Source of the DNA: Chloroflexota bacterium | GTDB lineage: Bacteria > Chloroflexota > Anaerolineae > Aggregatilineales > Phototrophicaceae | Assembly (NCBI GenBank): GCA_011523735.1 | Contig: WTGB01000098.1 | Coordinates: forward strand, 1 to 35,979 | Reading direction: 5' to 3' | Length of the DNA stretch: 35,979 nucleotides | Shown: positions 26,189-32,417 of the stretch, piece by piece | Numbering within the stretch: the first letter of the stretch is position 1 | Layout of the letters: every line of letters begins with the position of its first letter | Made by a program: the position numbers and the translations under genes | Notes under the pieces: generated by a model | Seen by the model: only the letters and a program-made list of their open reading frames with translations | Database searches by the model: none | Told to the model about the DNA's origin: nothing

Positions 26189-26626
26189 CTAGACCGTGCC
26201 CCAAGTCGGCGCAGCGCCCGTCGCTGGCTGCAAGGTCGCCGTGAACATCACCGCGCCCCCAGTCGTGACCTGCGGACGGTAACTCGCGATCAAAAACTCC
26301 CCGCTGTACTTTGGATCGTTCGCGGCCGGCGCCGCATTATTGCCTACCTGCACTTCCAGCGAGACCTGACTCCCGGCGGCAAATGCCCCCTGGATGACCG
26401 TGTGCGTGCCGCCGGGGCTCTCGGTCGTCAGATAACCCTGGATCGTCACTGGCGCCCGCAACTGCCCATTGATGTACTGATGCACATCATCGCCGAAGCC
26501 GGTGACATCGAATTGATCGTAGGTCAAACCCAGATCAACGCTGCGGATGTCCCCATCGGCAAAGGTGCGCAGAGTGCCGCCACTGTCGTCCATCTTTACG
26601 ATGACGTGATCGCCTGATAAAGCCAT
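26189..26626 (-). CDS. Tail-tube-like protein, short paralog
   Basis: This 145-aa beta-rich protein shares the order of motifs with the larger upstream neighbour: GDHVIVKMDD at the start, FDVTGFGDDVHQYINGQ (about 38-54), a GTHTVIQGA turn and a YRPQVTTGGAVMFTATLQPA ending. Phage tail tube proteins have this size and the 'VTGFGD' type of strand-loop, so a tube or tube-initiator role is plausible. AGGAG lies seven bases before the ATG. It starts 23 bp after the longer paralog. Family assignment is by eye, and a structure prediction would settle it. Confidence 0.6.
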   Translation of the reverse strand: MALSGDHVIVKMDDSGGTLRTFADGDIRSVDLGLTYDQFDVTGFGDDVHQYINGQLRAPVTIQGYLTTESPGGTHTVIQGAFAAGSQVSLEVQVGNNAAPAANDPKYSGEFLIASYRPQVTTGGAVMFTATLQPATGAAPTWGTV

Positions 26627-26649
26627 TGTGTTTCTCCTTTTTTGTTTGC

Positions 26650-27384
26650 TTAGTTTCGAATCAGCGAAATTGCGATTTTGACGTTATCCCCAGCCGACCC
26701 GCTGACTGTTGCCTTCCAGCGGGTATAACGAGGAATCGTCCCGTCGATCTTGACCAGCTCCGAGCCGATTTCCCTTCCATTCAGCGTGAAGGTCGCCAAG
26801 GTTCTTTCTTCGCCGGCAAATGCGCCGCTGCCTGAACCTTCAATGCTGAATGCGTAGGTATCGCTGCTAGCAGCTCCCAGAACATGCAGAGAGGCCAAGC
26901 CGCCTCCACTGCTGGCGGCCCCGTTGTCCACTGCCGCCCCGGAAACTGACCCGGTGAGACTCTGCGGGGATGCCAAGGCAACGCCCCAGCCGCCGTATTC
27001 CCCCCGATTGGCGAAGACCGCTTGGAAAGGAATCATCTGGTTGACCTGCGGCAAGGTGCCATAACGCCCCTGCTGCGTCAGCAAACTAAAGACCGGATCG
27101 CCAGCCCTCGGCTCCGCATTCTCCCCCACATACAGCGAGAACAGCCCATCGACATCCGCGCCTTGAAGCACCGGATGCGATCCCGCTTCCCCGCTGTTCA
27201 TGAAGCCAGCGTGCTGCACCGCCATCATCCGCTGACCAGCCAAGAACTTGTGCGCCTCGTCTCCGAAAACGGTGACATCAAAGAGGTCGCGGCTATCATT
27301 GATGCTGATGCGGTTGCTGTCGCCGGTGAGCTCGTAGCCATCCACCAAAACCTGTACGTGATCGCCTGCAAGTTTAGGCATCAT
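26650..27384 (-). CDS. Tail-tube-like protein with extra C-terminal domain
   Basis: This 244-aa protein has a first part (1-135) parallel to the 145-aa paralog: GDHVQVLVDG, FDVTVFGDEAHKFLAGQ and SHPVLQGADV. A Gly/Ser/Ala linker (about 138-165) then leads to a second beta-sandwich domain (about 165-244) with YAFSIEGSGSGAF and WKATVSGSAGDNVKIAISL, which is absent from the shorter paralog and could be an Ig-like surface decoration. Two adjacent ATGs (27384, 27381) follow AGGAGG; spacing favours the second. It starts six bp after the stop of the 127-aa gene, so translation is probably coupled. Confidence 0.6.
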   Translation of the reverse strand: MMPKLAGDHVQVLVDGYELTGDSNRISINDSRDLFDVTVFGDEAHKFLAGQRMMAVQHAGFMNSGEAGSHPVLQGADVDGLFSLYVGENAEPRAGDPVFSLLTQQGRYGTLPQVNQMIPFQAVFANRGEYGGWGVALASPQSLTGSVSGAAVDNGAASSGGGLASLHVLGAASSDTYAFSIEGSGSGAFAGEERTLATFTLNGREIGSELVKIDGTIPRYTRWKATVSGSAGDNVKIAISLIRN

Positions 27385-27390
27385 CCCCTC

Positions 27391-27774
27391 CTAAATATGC
27401 TGATAGCGGTTGACATAACCGTGCAGCACGATCACATCGGCCTGGGCGGCGAAAGCGCGGACCGCCGCCCCATTCTGCAGGACGTGACCCGGTATCACTT
27501 CCGTGAAGCCGCTTTCCGCCGGGATCGTGACTTCGATGAGATCATCCGGGCTGGTGCTGCCGCCCCACTCCAGCGTCAGTTTGACCGCGTCAGCCGAGGT
27601 GTTCACCGCCTGGATGAATACCTCATCCCATTCATTCGCCGCGACGCTGCTCAGCGCTGTGTGAACCAGCGTGCCAGGGCTTGCGCTCGCCGCCACCTTG
27701 ACGCCGCGCCCATCGCTGCTGCCGCTCAGCTTGCGCTTCTGATAATCGCGGTAATCCCGCATGTCATTGCGCAT
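27391..27774 (-). CDS. Small phage structural-type protein (127 aa)
   Basis: A basic N-terminus (MRNDMRDYRDYQKRKLSG) is followed by a compact beta-sandwich (about 25-127) containing VAANEWDEVFIQAVNTSADAV, LEWGGSTSPDDLIEVTIPA and IVLHGYVNRYQHI. Small beta proteins of this kind lie between fibre and tube genes of tailed phages and may act as a connector or decoration. AGGAG lies seven bases before the chosen ATG at 27774. The upstream fibre-like gene ends 45 bp away. Exact role unknown. Confidence 0.55.
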   Translation of the reverse strand: MRNDMRDYRDYQKRKLSGSSDGRGVKVAASASPGTLVHTALSSVAANEWDEVFIQAVNTSADAVKLTLEWGGSTSPDDLIEVTIPAESGFTEVIPGHVLQNGAAVRAFAAQADVIVLHGYVNRYQHI

Positions 27775-27819
27775 ATCATTTCTCCTTTCTTGCTATTTCT
27801 GCTTGCGAACAGAGAGCGC

Positions 27820-28308
27820 CTATATCTCACGCACCCAGAACTGGGCGCCGGCGAATAGTCTTGACCCGACAGCACGATTGTCGTGCTTCCATTGAAGTTT
27901 GAAGGTATGCGATCCGGCAGCCAGATTCTGAATCAGGCGCGTAAAACTTACGGTTGTTTCCTTGTGGTCGATGAAAAATTGTAAAATACCCGAATCATCG
28001 CCCTGTCGATTTCCGTCGACATCAAGGTCAATGTCCATATACGTCCATTGACCGCCAAAACGCTCCACTGAGCCGTGAAAATGAATCATCACATCCCCAC
28101 CAGCCGTTGTGATCGTCAGACTCAGATTGCTGCTATCAATATCGGTAAACTCACTAACGCCCGCAGTGATATCCTCCGGCGTTGTGTAAGCCCCGACCGC
28201 TGATCGCACACTTCCTAACTGCGCCAGATTCTCGCCGACCGCATTCATATCCTCGGCGGCCACCAACTCGCCGGTCGTCCAATCGGTCTTGGGTGTTGTC
28301 CAAGCCAT
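27820..28308 (-). CDS. Fibre/receptor-binding-like paralog 1 (162 aa)
   Basis: The protein opens with MAWTTPKTDWTTGELVAAED and MNAVGENLAQL (attachment segment and short helix, about 1-32). The central beta domain (about 50-125) has SLTITTAGGDVMIHFHGSV and the ending is SFTRLIQNLAAGSHTFKLQW ... AGAQFWVREI. The ends are nearly identical to those of the three paralogs upstream, whereas the centre differs strongly, as expected for a target-binding domain. AGGAG lies seven bases before the ATG. A structured element precedes it at 28363-28435. Confidence 0.7.
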   Translation of the reverse strand: MAWTTPKTDWTTGELVAAEDMNAVGENLAQLGSVRSAVGAYTTPEDITAGVSEFTDIDSSNLSLTITTAGGDVMIHFHGSVERFGGQWTYMDIDLDVDGNRQGDDSGILQFFIDHKETTVSFTRLIQNLAAGSHTFKLQWKHDNRAVGSRLFAGAQFWVREI

Positions 28309-28362
28309 TCTTCGCTCTCCTTTTCTCGATTTTCGTCACATTCTCGCCTGTAATGGACTTGC

Positions 28363-28435
28363 CCTGCTAAACATCAAGCAGGTTTTTGAAACTGCCCTGT
28401 GGACTTCGCCCTGTCACAAGCCGGTCCACAGGACA
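28363..28435 (-). promoter_or_regulatory. Structured RNA leader element, copy 4
   Basis: The stem 28393-28404/28424-28435 has 12 pairs, with C28395/A28433 becoming G-U in minus-strand RNA. The 19-nt loop contains CGGCUUGUGACAGGGC. The linker reads UUUCAAA instead of UUCACA. The small hairpin CCUGCU/AGCAGG (28363-28368/28377-28382) holds UUGAUGUUUA. It lies 55 bp before the ATG at 28308. The gap beyond it (28436-28613) contains half a LexA-like box at 28533-28538. Confidence 0.75.
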
Positions 28436-28613
28436 CCTCTCTTTGCTGCGTACTTCGCAATCTCCCATTTCTTATCGTCTCTTGTCTGCCTCCTCTCTAC
28501 ATATAATTACAGATTACATGTAATAATCATTTGTTCTAAACCCTGAGGGCAAACTTTGAATTGGCTGAAAATGCTCCTTTCTTGCTAGTCCTGCTTGTCA
28601 ACGGACGGATCGC

Positions 28614-29123
28614 CTAAATCTCCCGCACCCAGAATTGCGCGCCAGCAAGCAAACCGTGGTCTGCTAGCCTGCTGGGTTCATCCTTCCATTGAAGTTTGAA
28701 GGTGTGAGACCCGGCAGCCAAATCACGAAGCAGGTGTGTAAAACTTACAGGGCTAATACCAGTGTGGGCGCCACTTACATTGTGCTGATCGTTCTTCAAT
28801 AGACCGTCATCACCACCGAGACGGGCGCCATCAACCTCGACATCCACGCAATACCACCTGTTGTCGTAGTGCTTCATCGAACCGTAAAAATGAACCAGCA
28901 CATCGCCGCCACTCGTCGAAAGCGTTAGGTTCAAGTTATCGCTATCGATATCTGCAAACGCGCTACCATTGCCACTGCTTGGAAAAGCAATATGCGCCGT
29001 CGTTGTGTAGGCCGCTATTGCTAGTGTTCTCAGAGCAGCCAGATTCTCACCGATCGCATTCATATCCTCGGCAGCAACGAGCTCGCCGGTCGTCCAATCG
29101 GTCTTAGGTGTCGTCCAAGCCAT
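28614..29123 (-). CDS. Fibre/receptor-binding-like paralog 2 (169 aa)
   Basis: Same plan as paralog 1: MAWTTPKTDWTTGELVAAED at the N-terminus, ENLAAL helix, a variable beta-rich centre (about 45-125, LTLSTSGGDVLVHFYGSM) and the conserved ending SFTHLLRDLAAGSHTFKLQW ... AGAQFWVREI. AAAAGGAG lies suitably before the ATG. The element at 29176-29247 and a strong promoter with a LexA-like box at 29335-29363 precede it, so this gene may be the first of its own transcript as well as part of a longer one. Confidence 0.7.
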   Translation of the reverse strand: MAWTTPKTDWTTGELVAAEDMNAIGENLAALRTLAIAAYTTTAHIAFPSSGNGSAFADIDSDNLNLTLSTSGGDVLVHFYGSMKHYDNRWYCVDVEVDGARLGGDDGLLKNDQHNVSGAHTGISPVSFTHLLRDLAAGSHTFKLQWKDEPSRLADHGLLAGAQFWVREI

Positions 29124-29175
29124 AATATTTTCTCCTTTTCAACTTCTGTTACTCTTTTCCTTATAATGAACTTGC

Positions 29176-29247
29176 CCTGCTAAACATCGAACAGGTCTGT
29201 GAAACTGTCCTGCGGACTTCGCCCTGTTACAAGCCGGTCCACCGAAC
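29176..29247 (-). promoter_or_regulatory. Structured RNA leader element, copy 5
   Basis: The stem 29207-29217/29237-29247 has two positions that become G-U in minus-strand RNA (29213/29241 and 29209/29245) and one true mismatch (29211/29243). The loop has one change, GCUUGUAACAGGGC. The small hairpin 29176-29195 also gains a G-U pair in RNA (29180/29191). It lies 53 bp before the ATG at 29123. Confidence 0.7.
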
Positions 29248-29334
29248 CCTCTCTTTGCTGCGTACTCTCTAAATCCTCATCCTATATCGTCCGCGATAGC
29301 TCTCCTCTCTCCCTGCAAATTAGCGTTACTATGA

Positions 29335-29363
29335 ATGATAGAACATTAGTTCTAGTCTGTCAA
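29335..29363 (-). promoter_or_regulatory. Strong sigma-70 promoter overlapped by perfect LexA-like box
   Basis: On the minus strand a consensus TTGACA (29363-29358) and TATCAT (29340-29335) are 17 bases apart. TAGAAC-TAAT-GTTCTA (29354-29339) has perfect 6-bp arms and overlaps the -10. This is the best match in the window to a repressible sigma-70 promoter. It would start transcription about 80 bases before element copy 5 and the gene at 29123. Confidence 0.75.
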
Positions 29364-29457
29364 GCAGAATTTCAAAATCCGATGAATATTCCTGCCCAGG
29401 TTCACTTGAAAAACTATCTTCCCTAGATAGTTCCCTGCTCCCCAAAGGAATAACCGC

Positions 29458-29670
29458 CTAAATTTCCCGCACCCAGAATTGAGCCCTGCGGAACACCCTT
29501 GCTGCCCCTCTTGACTTCCATTGGAGTTTGAAACTGTGAGATCCGGCGCCTAAATTTTGAATCAAGCGGGTGAAGCTCAACGCCGCCAAATTCTCGCCAA
29601 CCGCATTCATATCCTCGGCCGTCACCAGCTCGCCTGTCGACCAGTCAGTCTTGGGGGTTGTCCAAGCCAT
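29458..29670 (-). CDS. Fibre-like paralog with central domain deleted (70 aa)
   Basis: The 70-aa product joins the conserved N-terminus (MAWTTPKTDWSTGELVTAED ... ENLAAL, residues 1-31) directly to the conserved C-terminus (SFTRLIQNLGAGSHSFKLQW ... AQFWVREI). About 90 central residues present in the paralogs are missing, and the frame is kept. AAGGAG precedes the ATG, and a complete structured element lies 55 bp upstream, so expression signals are intact. It may be a non-binding minimal fibre, a recombination intermediate, or a degenerate copy. Confidence 0.65.
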   Translation of the reverse strand: MAWTTPKTDWSTGELVTAEDMNAVGENLAALSFTRLIQNLGAGSHSFKLQWKSRGAARVFRRAQFWVREI

Positions 29671-29724
29671 ACTATTCTCTCCTTCGTTCGACTCTCGTCG
29701 CCTCCTCGCTTATAGTGGACTTGC

Positions 29725-29798
29725 CCTGCTAAAAATCAAGCAGGTTTGTGAAACTGTCCTGTGGACTTTGCCCTGTCACAAGCCGGTCCACAGGACAG
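29725..29798 (-). promoter_or_regulatory. Structured RNA leader element, copy 6
   Basis: The stem 29754-29766/29786-29798 has 13 perfect pairs around a 19-nt loop containing CGGCUUGUGACAGGGC. UUUCACAA follows, then a perfect 6-bp small hairpin 29725-29730/29739-29744. The AUG seen in most small-hairpin loops is AUU here. It precedes the deleted fibre paralog. Confidence 0.75.
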
Positions 29799-29881
29799 CT
29801 CTCTACGCTACGTACTCCCTAAATCCTCATCCCAATCCTGTCTCCTTCCTCACAATTCCTGCTTGCTAATGGAGGGATCGC

Positions 29882-30352
29882 CTAAATCTCACGCACCCAG
29901 GCCTGGGCCCCCGCCAAAAGCTTCACCCCCTTGTTATGTTGCATCCCCCACTGAAATTTGAAGGTATGGGGACCGGCGCTCAAATTCTCAATCAGGTGGG
30001 TAAAACTTATGAGATAGTTGTAGTCGCCTATACCAGCCGATATATGTGCGTCGGTACGGATCCCATCGACGGCAACATCAAAGCGAACGGTGAGATCACT
30101 AGAATCCGCGCGGTGCACTACACCTTGGAAATGTGCCAATACATCTCTGCCAGTAGTGGTAATCGTGAAGTTCAGATTGTCGCTATCAATATCGACATAG
30201 CTATTCGAGTATCTCACGATACTTGATGGCGTTATGTAGCTCGCTCTCGGCGGAGCTACCAGCGCAGCAAGATTCTCGCCAATCGCATTCATATCCTCAG
30301 GCGCCACCAACTCGCCTATCGACCAGTCTGTCTTAGGTGTTGTCCAAGCCAT
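29882..30352 (-). CDS. Fibre/receptor-binding-like paralog 3 (156 aa)
   Basis: The N-terminus MAWTTPKTDWSIGELVAPED and ENLAAL helix, the variable beta-rich centre (about 42-115, NFTITTTGRDVLAHFQGVVH) and the ending SFTHLIENLSAGPHTFKFQW ... AGAQAWVREI place it in the same family. It is the first gene of the islet. The ribosome binding site (GAAAGAGAG) is weaker than in its paralogs. Element copy 7 lies 53 bp upstream, and a LexA-like box and a perfect 24-bp palindrome lie a further 90-140 bp upstream. Confidence 0.7.
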   Translation of the reverse strand: MAWTTPKTDWSIGELVAPEDMNAIGENLAALVAPPRASYITPSSIVRYSNSYVDIDSDNLNFTITTTGRDVLAHFQGVVHRADSSDLTVRFDVAVDGIRTDAHISAGIGDYNYLISFTHLIENLSAGPHTFKFQWGMQHNKGVKLLAGAQAWVREI

Positions 30353-30404
30353 TCTTCTCTCTCTTTCTCGATTTCTGTCACGTTCTCGCCTATAATGGGT
30401 TTGC

Positions 30405-30477
30405 CCTGCTAAACATCAAGCAGGTTTGTGAAACTGTCCTGTGGGCTTTGCCCTGTCACAAGCCGGTCCACAGGACA
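30405..30477 (-). promoter_or_regulatory. Structured RNA leader element, copy 7
   Basis: The stem 30435-30446/30466-30477 has 12 positions; G30445/T30467 is the only case where the minus strand has a mismatch (C-A) rather than a wobble. The loop contains CGGCUUGUGACAGGGC, followed by UUUCACAA and a perfect small hairpin 30405-30410/30419-30424 with UUGAUGUUUA. It precedes the gene at 30352. Confidence 0.75.
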
Positions 30478-30566
30478 CCTCCTTCTGCTGCGTACCGTGA
30501 ATCTCTCTTCGAATATCCTTCGTTGATCCGCTCCTTCCTCCCGAATAATTTGGCGGCACTCTTGCG

Positions 30567-30586
30567 AGCATAGACCAAGTGTTCTG
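30567..30586 (-). promoter_or_regulatory. Islet promoter with LexA-like box
   Basis: On the minus strand CAGAAC-ACTT-GGTCTA (30586-30571) is two mismatches from the perfect TAGAAC-N4-GTTCTA box and is followed directly by TATGCT (30572-30567) in the same -10 position as at 7320 and 29335. No good -35 is seen, so this promoter may be weak or need an activator. Confidence 0.5.
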
Positions 30587-30589
30587 TCC

Positions 30590-30613
30590 ATACGCGACCA
30601 TATGGTCGCGTAT
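30590..30613. promoter_or_regulatory. Perfect 24-bp palindrome, probable operator
   Basis: Bases 30590-30601 (ATACGCGACCAT) are followed immediately by their exact reverse complement, with no spacer. It lies just upstream of the islet promoter, where a dimeric regulator would control islet transcription, the plus-strand membrane gene at 30804, or both. No run of T follows, so it is not a terminator. The 190 bp from here to 30804 hold nothing else recognisable. Confidence 0.6.
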
Positions 30614-30803
30614 TAGAAATTCAAACGATACCATATCATCACAAATACCAAATACAAACTATTTGGTCAATGTATCGCCGGTGAATCGGGGTTCAGCGCC
30701 GGGCTGCGGGACTGGTGAATCCCTGTGCAGAACTCACAATCCGCGCTTCAGCATATATGGTATGCTAAGGAATATCGCCGAAGCAGTACATGGAGCAGCG
30801 CCA

Positions 30804-32183
30804 ATGACCTCACTTCTCGCAGATCGGACGAATCGCCTCGGCTGGGCGCTCAGCGGGGTCGCCGGCGTCTTGCTCTTCGCCGCTTTCACCATTTGGGGCG
30901 GCATCCCAGGTGGTGATCAGACCGCCCTCTTTTGGGCGCAGGCAACGGTTCTCTTCCTGGTCCTCTGCGCCTTCGCCCTGCTCCATTGGCACTTGATGAT
31001 TCGCCCTCTGGCGCCGAATATCCGCCAGCCGAAATCCGACCCTCTGCCAGTACGCGCGCGCCAGAGAATCGCCGTGATCCAAGCGGGTGGCGCGTTATCG
31101 ATAATTGTGGGCGGCGTCTGGGATGAGATCTGGCATCGCAAGTATGGCATTCCCTTTGGTGAAGACTTTTTCTGGCCCCCGCACCTGCTGATGTATTTCG
31201 GCTTCCTCACATTTATTGGCGTCGGCTTTTGGGCGCTGCGCTATCTCAACCGCCGGCTGAAAGGCAACTTTCAGCAGCGCTTCCGCTCAAACGCCATCAT
31301 CGGCCTGGTGATACTGAGCGCCGCCTTCATGCTCTACGCGCTGGCGGCTGACCCCTTCTGGCACTGGACCTTCGGCGAGGACCTCACCGCCTGGAGTATT
31401 CCGCACTTGATAATGCTGCTGAGCTTCATCGTCTCGCTCTGCCTTGCCGTCTTTGTCCACCTGTCCACCATCCCCCTGGGCAAGTGGCGCACAATCTTCA
31501 AACTCAAATATGCCGATGCCCTGCCCTTGCTGGTATTCGCTTGCTGCCTGCTGATCTGGCTGCAGCTTATGCTCATCGACTGGGACGCGACGCTGGCAGG
31601 CGTTCAGCCAGCGCAGTTGGGATTGTTCCGGCCCGAATGGCTTCTCGCGGCGAACCTGGTTGGGGGCGCGATATTTGTCGGTGTCCTGACTACAGGCATT
31701 CTGCGCTGCGCTGGCGCCGCCACCGCCACTGGTTTGCTCGCGCTGGCCATCCGCTATGGCTTGATACAACTCTTCGCCACCGACCTGCTGCATTATGTCG
31801 CCGTGATAGCATCGCTATTGCCCTTGCTCGCCATCGACCTCTGGGCTTTCTATTGCAGCGCCATCCGCAAAACGGAGCCGGAATGGCGCGGGACGGCGAT
31901 CGCGGTCATCCTCGCTATGCTGCCGAACGCGATCGTCATACGCGGGCTCTACAATCTGCAAGCTGCCGACAACCTGGCTTACGCGCTGGCAGTCGTAGTC
32001 ACGGGCATCGGCATGGCTTGGTTCAGCCAGCAAATTGCCAATGCGATGTCCCGCAAGCGACAGGCAAGCCTCGCGGACCAGGACGAAGACACGCTGATAA
32101 AACCGCGAGTTACATTCGGCCTGCTTGGCGGATTCGCCGTCTTCATGTTCTTTTTCATCGTCACTGCGCCGCCGCCTGTTTGA
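30804..32183 (+). CDS. Multi-pass membrane protein, unknown function
   Basis: The 459-aa product has about ten to eleven hydrophobic helices. Conserved-looking polar spots lie at membrane edges: GGVWDEIWHRKYGIPFGEDF and WPPHLLMYFGF (about 105-135), FWHWTFGEDLTAWSIPHLIM (about 185-205) and TDLLHYVAVIASLLPLL (about 330). Repeated His/Asp/Trp at helix ends suggests metal or heme binding, but no family was recognised. The frame is open from 30579, yet the ATG at 30804 has GGAG eight bases upstream and begins just before the first helix, so it is preferred. The C-terminus ends in another helix. Confidence 0.7.
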   Translation: MTSLLADRTNRLGWALSGVAGVLLFAAFTIWGGIPGGDQTALFWAQATVLFLVLCAFALLHWHLMIRPLAPNIRQPKSDPLPVRARQRIAVIQAGGALSIIVGGVWDEIWHRKYGIPFGEDFFWPPHLLMYFGFLTFIGVGFWALRYLNRRLKGNFQQRFRSNAIIGLVILSAAFMLYALAADPFWHWTFGEDLTAWSIPHLIMLLSFIVSLCLAVFVHLSTIPLGKWRTIFKLKYADALPLLVFACCLLIWLQLMLIDWDATLAGVQPAQLGLFRPEWLLAANLVGGAIFVGVLTTGILRCAGAATATGLLALAIRYGLIQLFATDLLHYVAVIASLLPLLAIDLWAFYCSAIRKTEPEWRGTAIAVILAMLPNAIVIRGLYNLQAADNLAYALAVVVTGIGMAWFSQQIANAMSRKRQASLADQDEDTLIKPRVTFGLLGGFAVFMFFFIVTAPPPV

Positions 32184-32417
32184 GCTGAAAATCCGTATCG
32201 GCAAATGACAGCTAATGGACAGAGATATGACGTAAATCTGACAAAAAACGACTTTGATCCGGTTGTATGTGAAAGCGGCAGGTGCAATCGCAAGCATCGC
32301 ATTTGGGGAAATTGTAGGGACGGCTCTAGAGTCGCCCGAAACTTGCGCCCAAACTGTTCTCCACTTACATTACTAACCTTGAACTGCCAAAGCCACAAAG
32401 GTTTGAGACAAAAGTTG

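Larger units (their letters stand above)
20003..30613 (-). mobile_element. Phage-derived tail/fibre islet without head genes
   Basis: Twelve minus-strand genes lie between tsaD and the plus-strand membrane gene at 30804. They include fibre-like paralogs, tube-like paralogs, a tail-type protein, a coiled-coil membrane protein and a holin-like protein at the distal end, the usual phage tail-to-lysis order. No terminase, portal, capsid protease, tape measure, lysin, integrase or repressor is present. The gene edges on both sides define the limits; I found no attachment-site repeat. Seven leaders share a structured RNA element, and LexA-like boxes mark promoters. It may be a decayed prophage, a domesticated particle or effector module, or part of a larger element. 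Confidence 0.55.

Noticed and set aside
28393..28435. Main hairpin of the leader element as an intrinsic terminator
   Set aside because: No U-run follows the stem in any copy; a conserved UUCACA follows instead, and the loop is far too long and conserved.
20753..30477. The seven leader repeats as integron attC sites or a CRISPR array
   Set aside because: They sit in the transcribed leader at a fixed side of each gene, show wobble bias for one RNA strand, lack attC core sites and integrase, and are not evenly spaced with short spacers.
30579..30803. N-terminal extension of the membrane protein back to the ATG at 30579
   Set aside because: The extra 75 residues cross the palindrome and promoter region, show no coding character, and the ATG at 30804 has a proper ribosome binding site.
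32317..32337. Inverted repeat around CTCTAGAG before the lipoprotein gene
   Set aside because: The palindromic core is only about 10 bp, the outer arms pair poorly and no T-run follows; a terminator or MITE cannot be supported.
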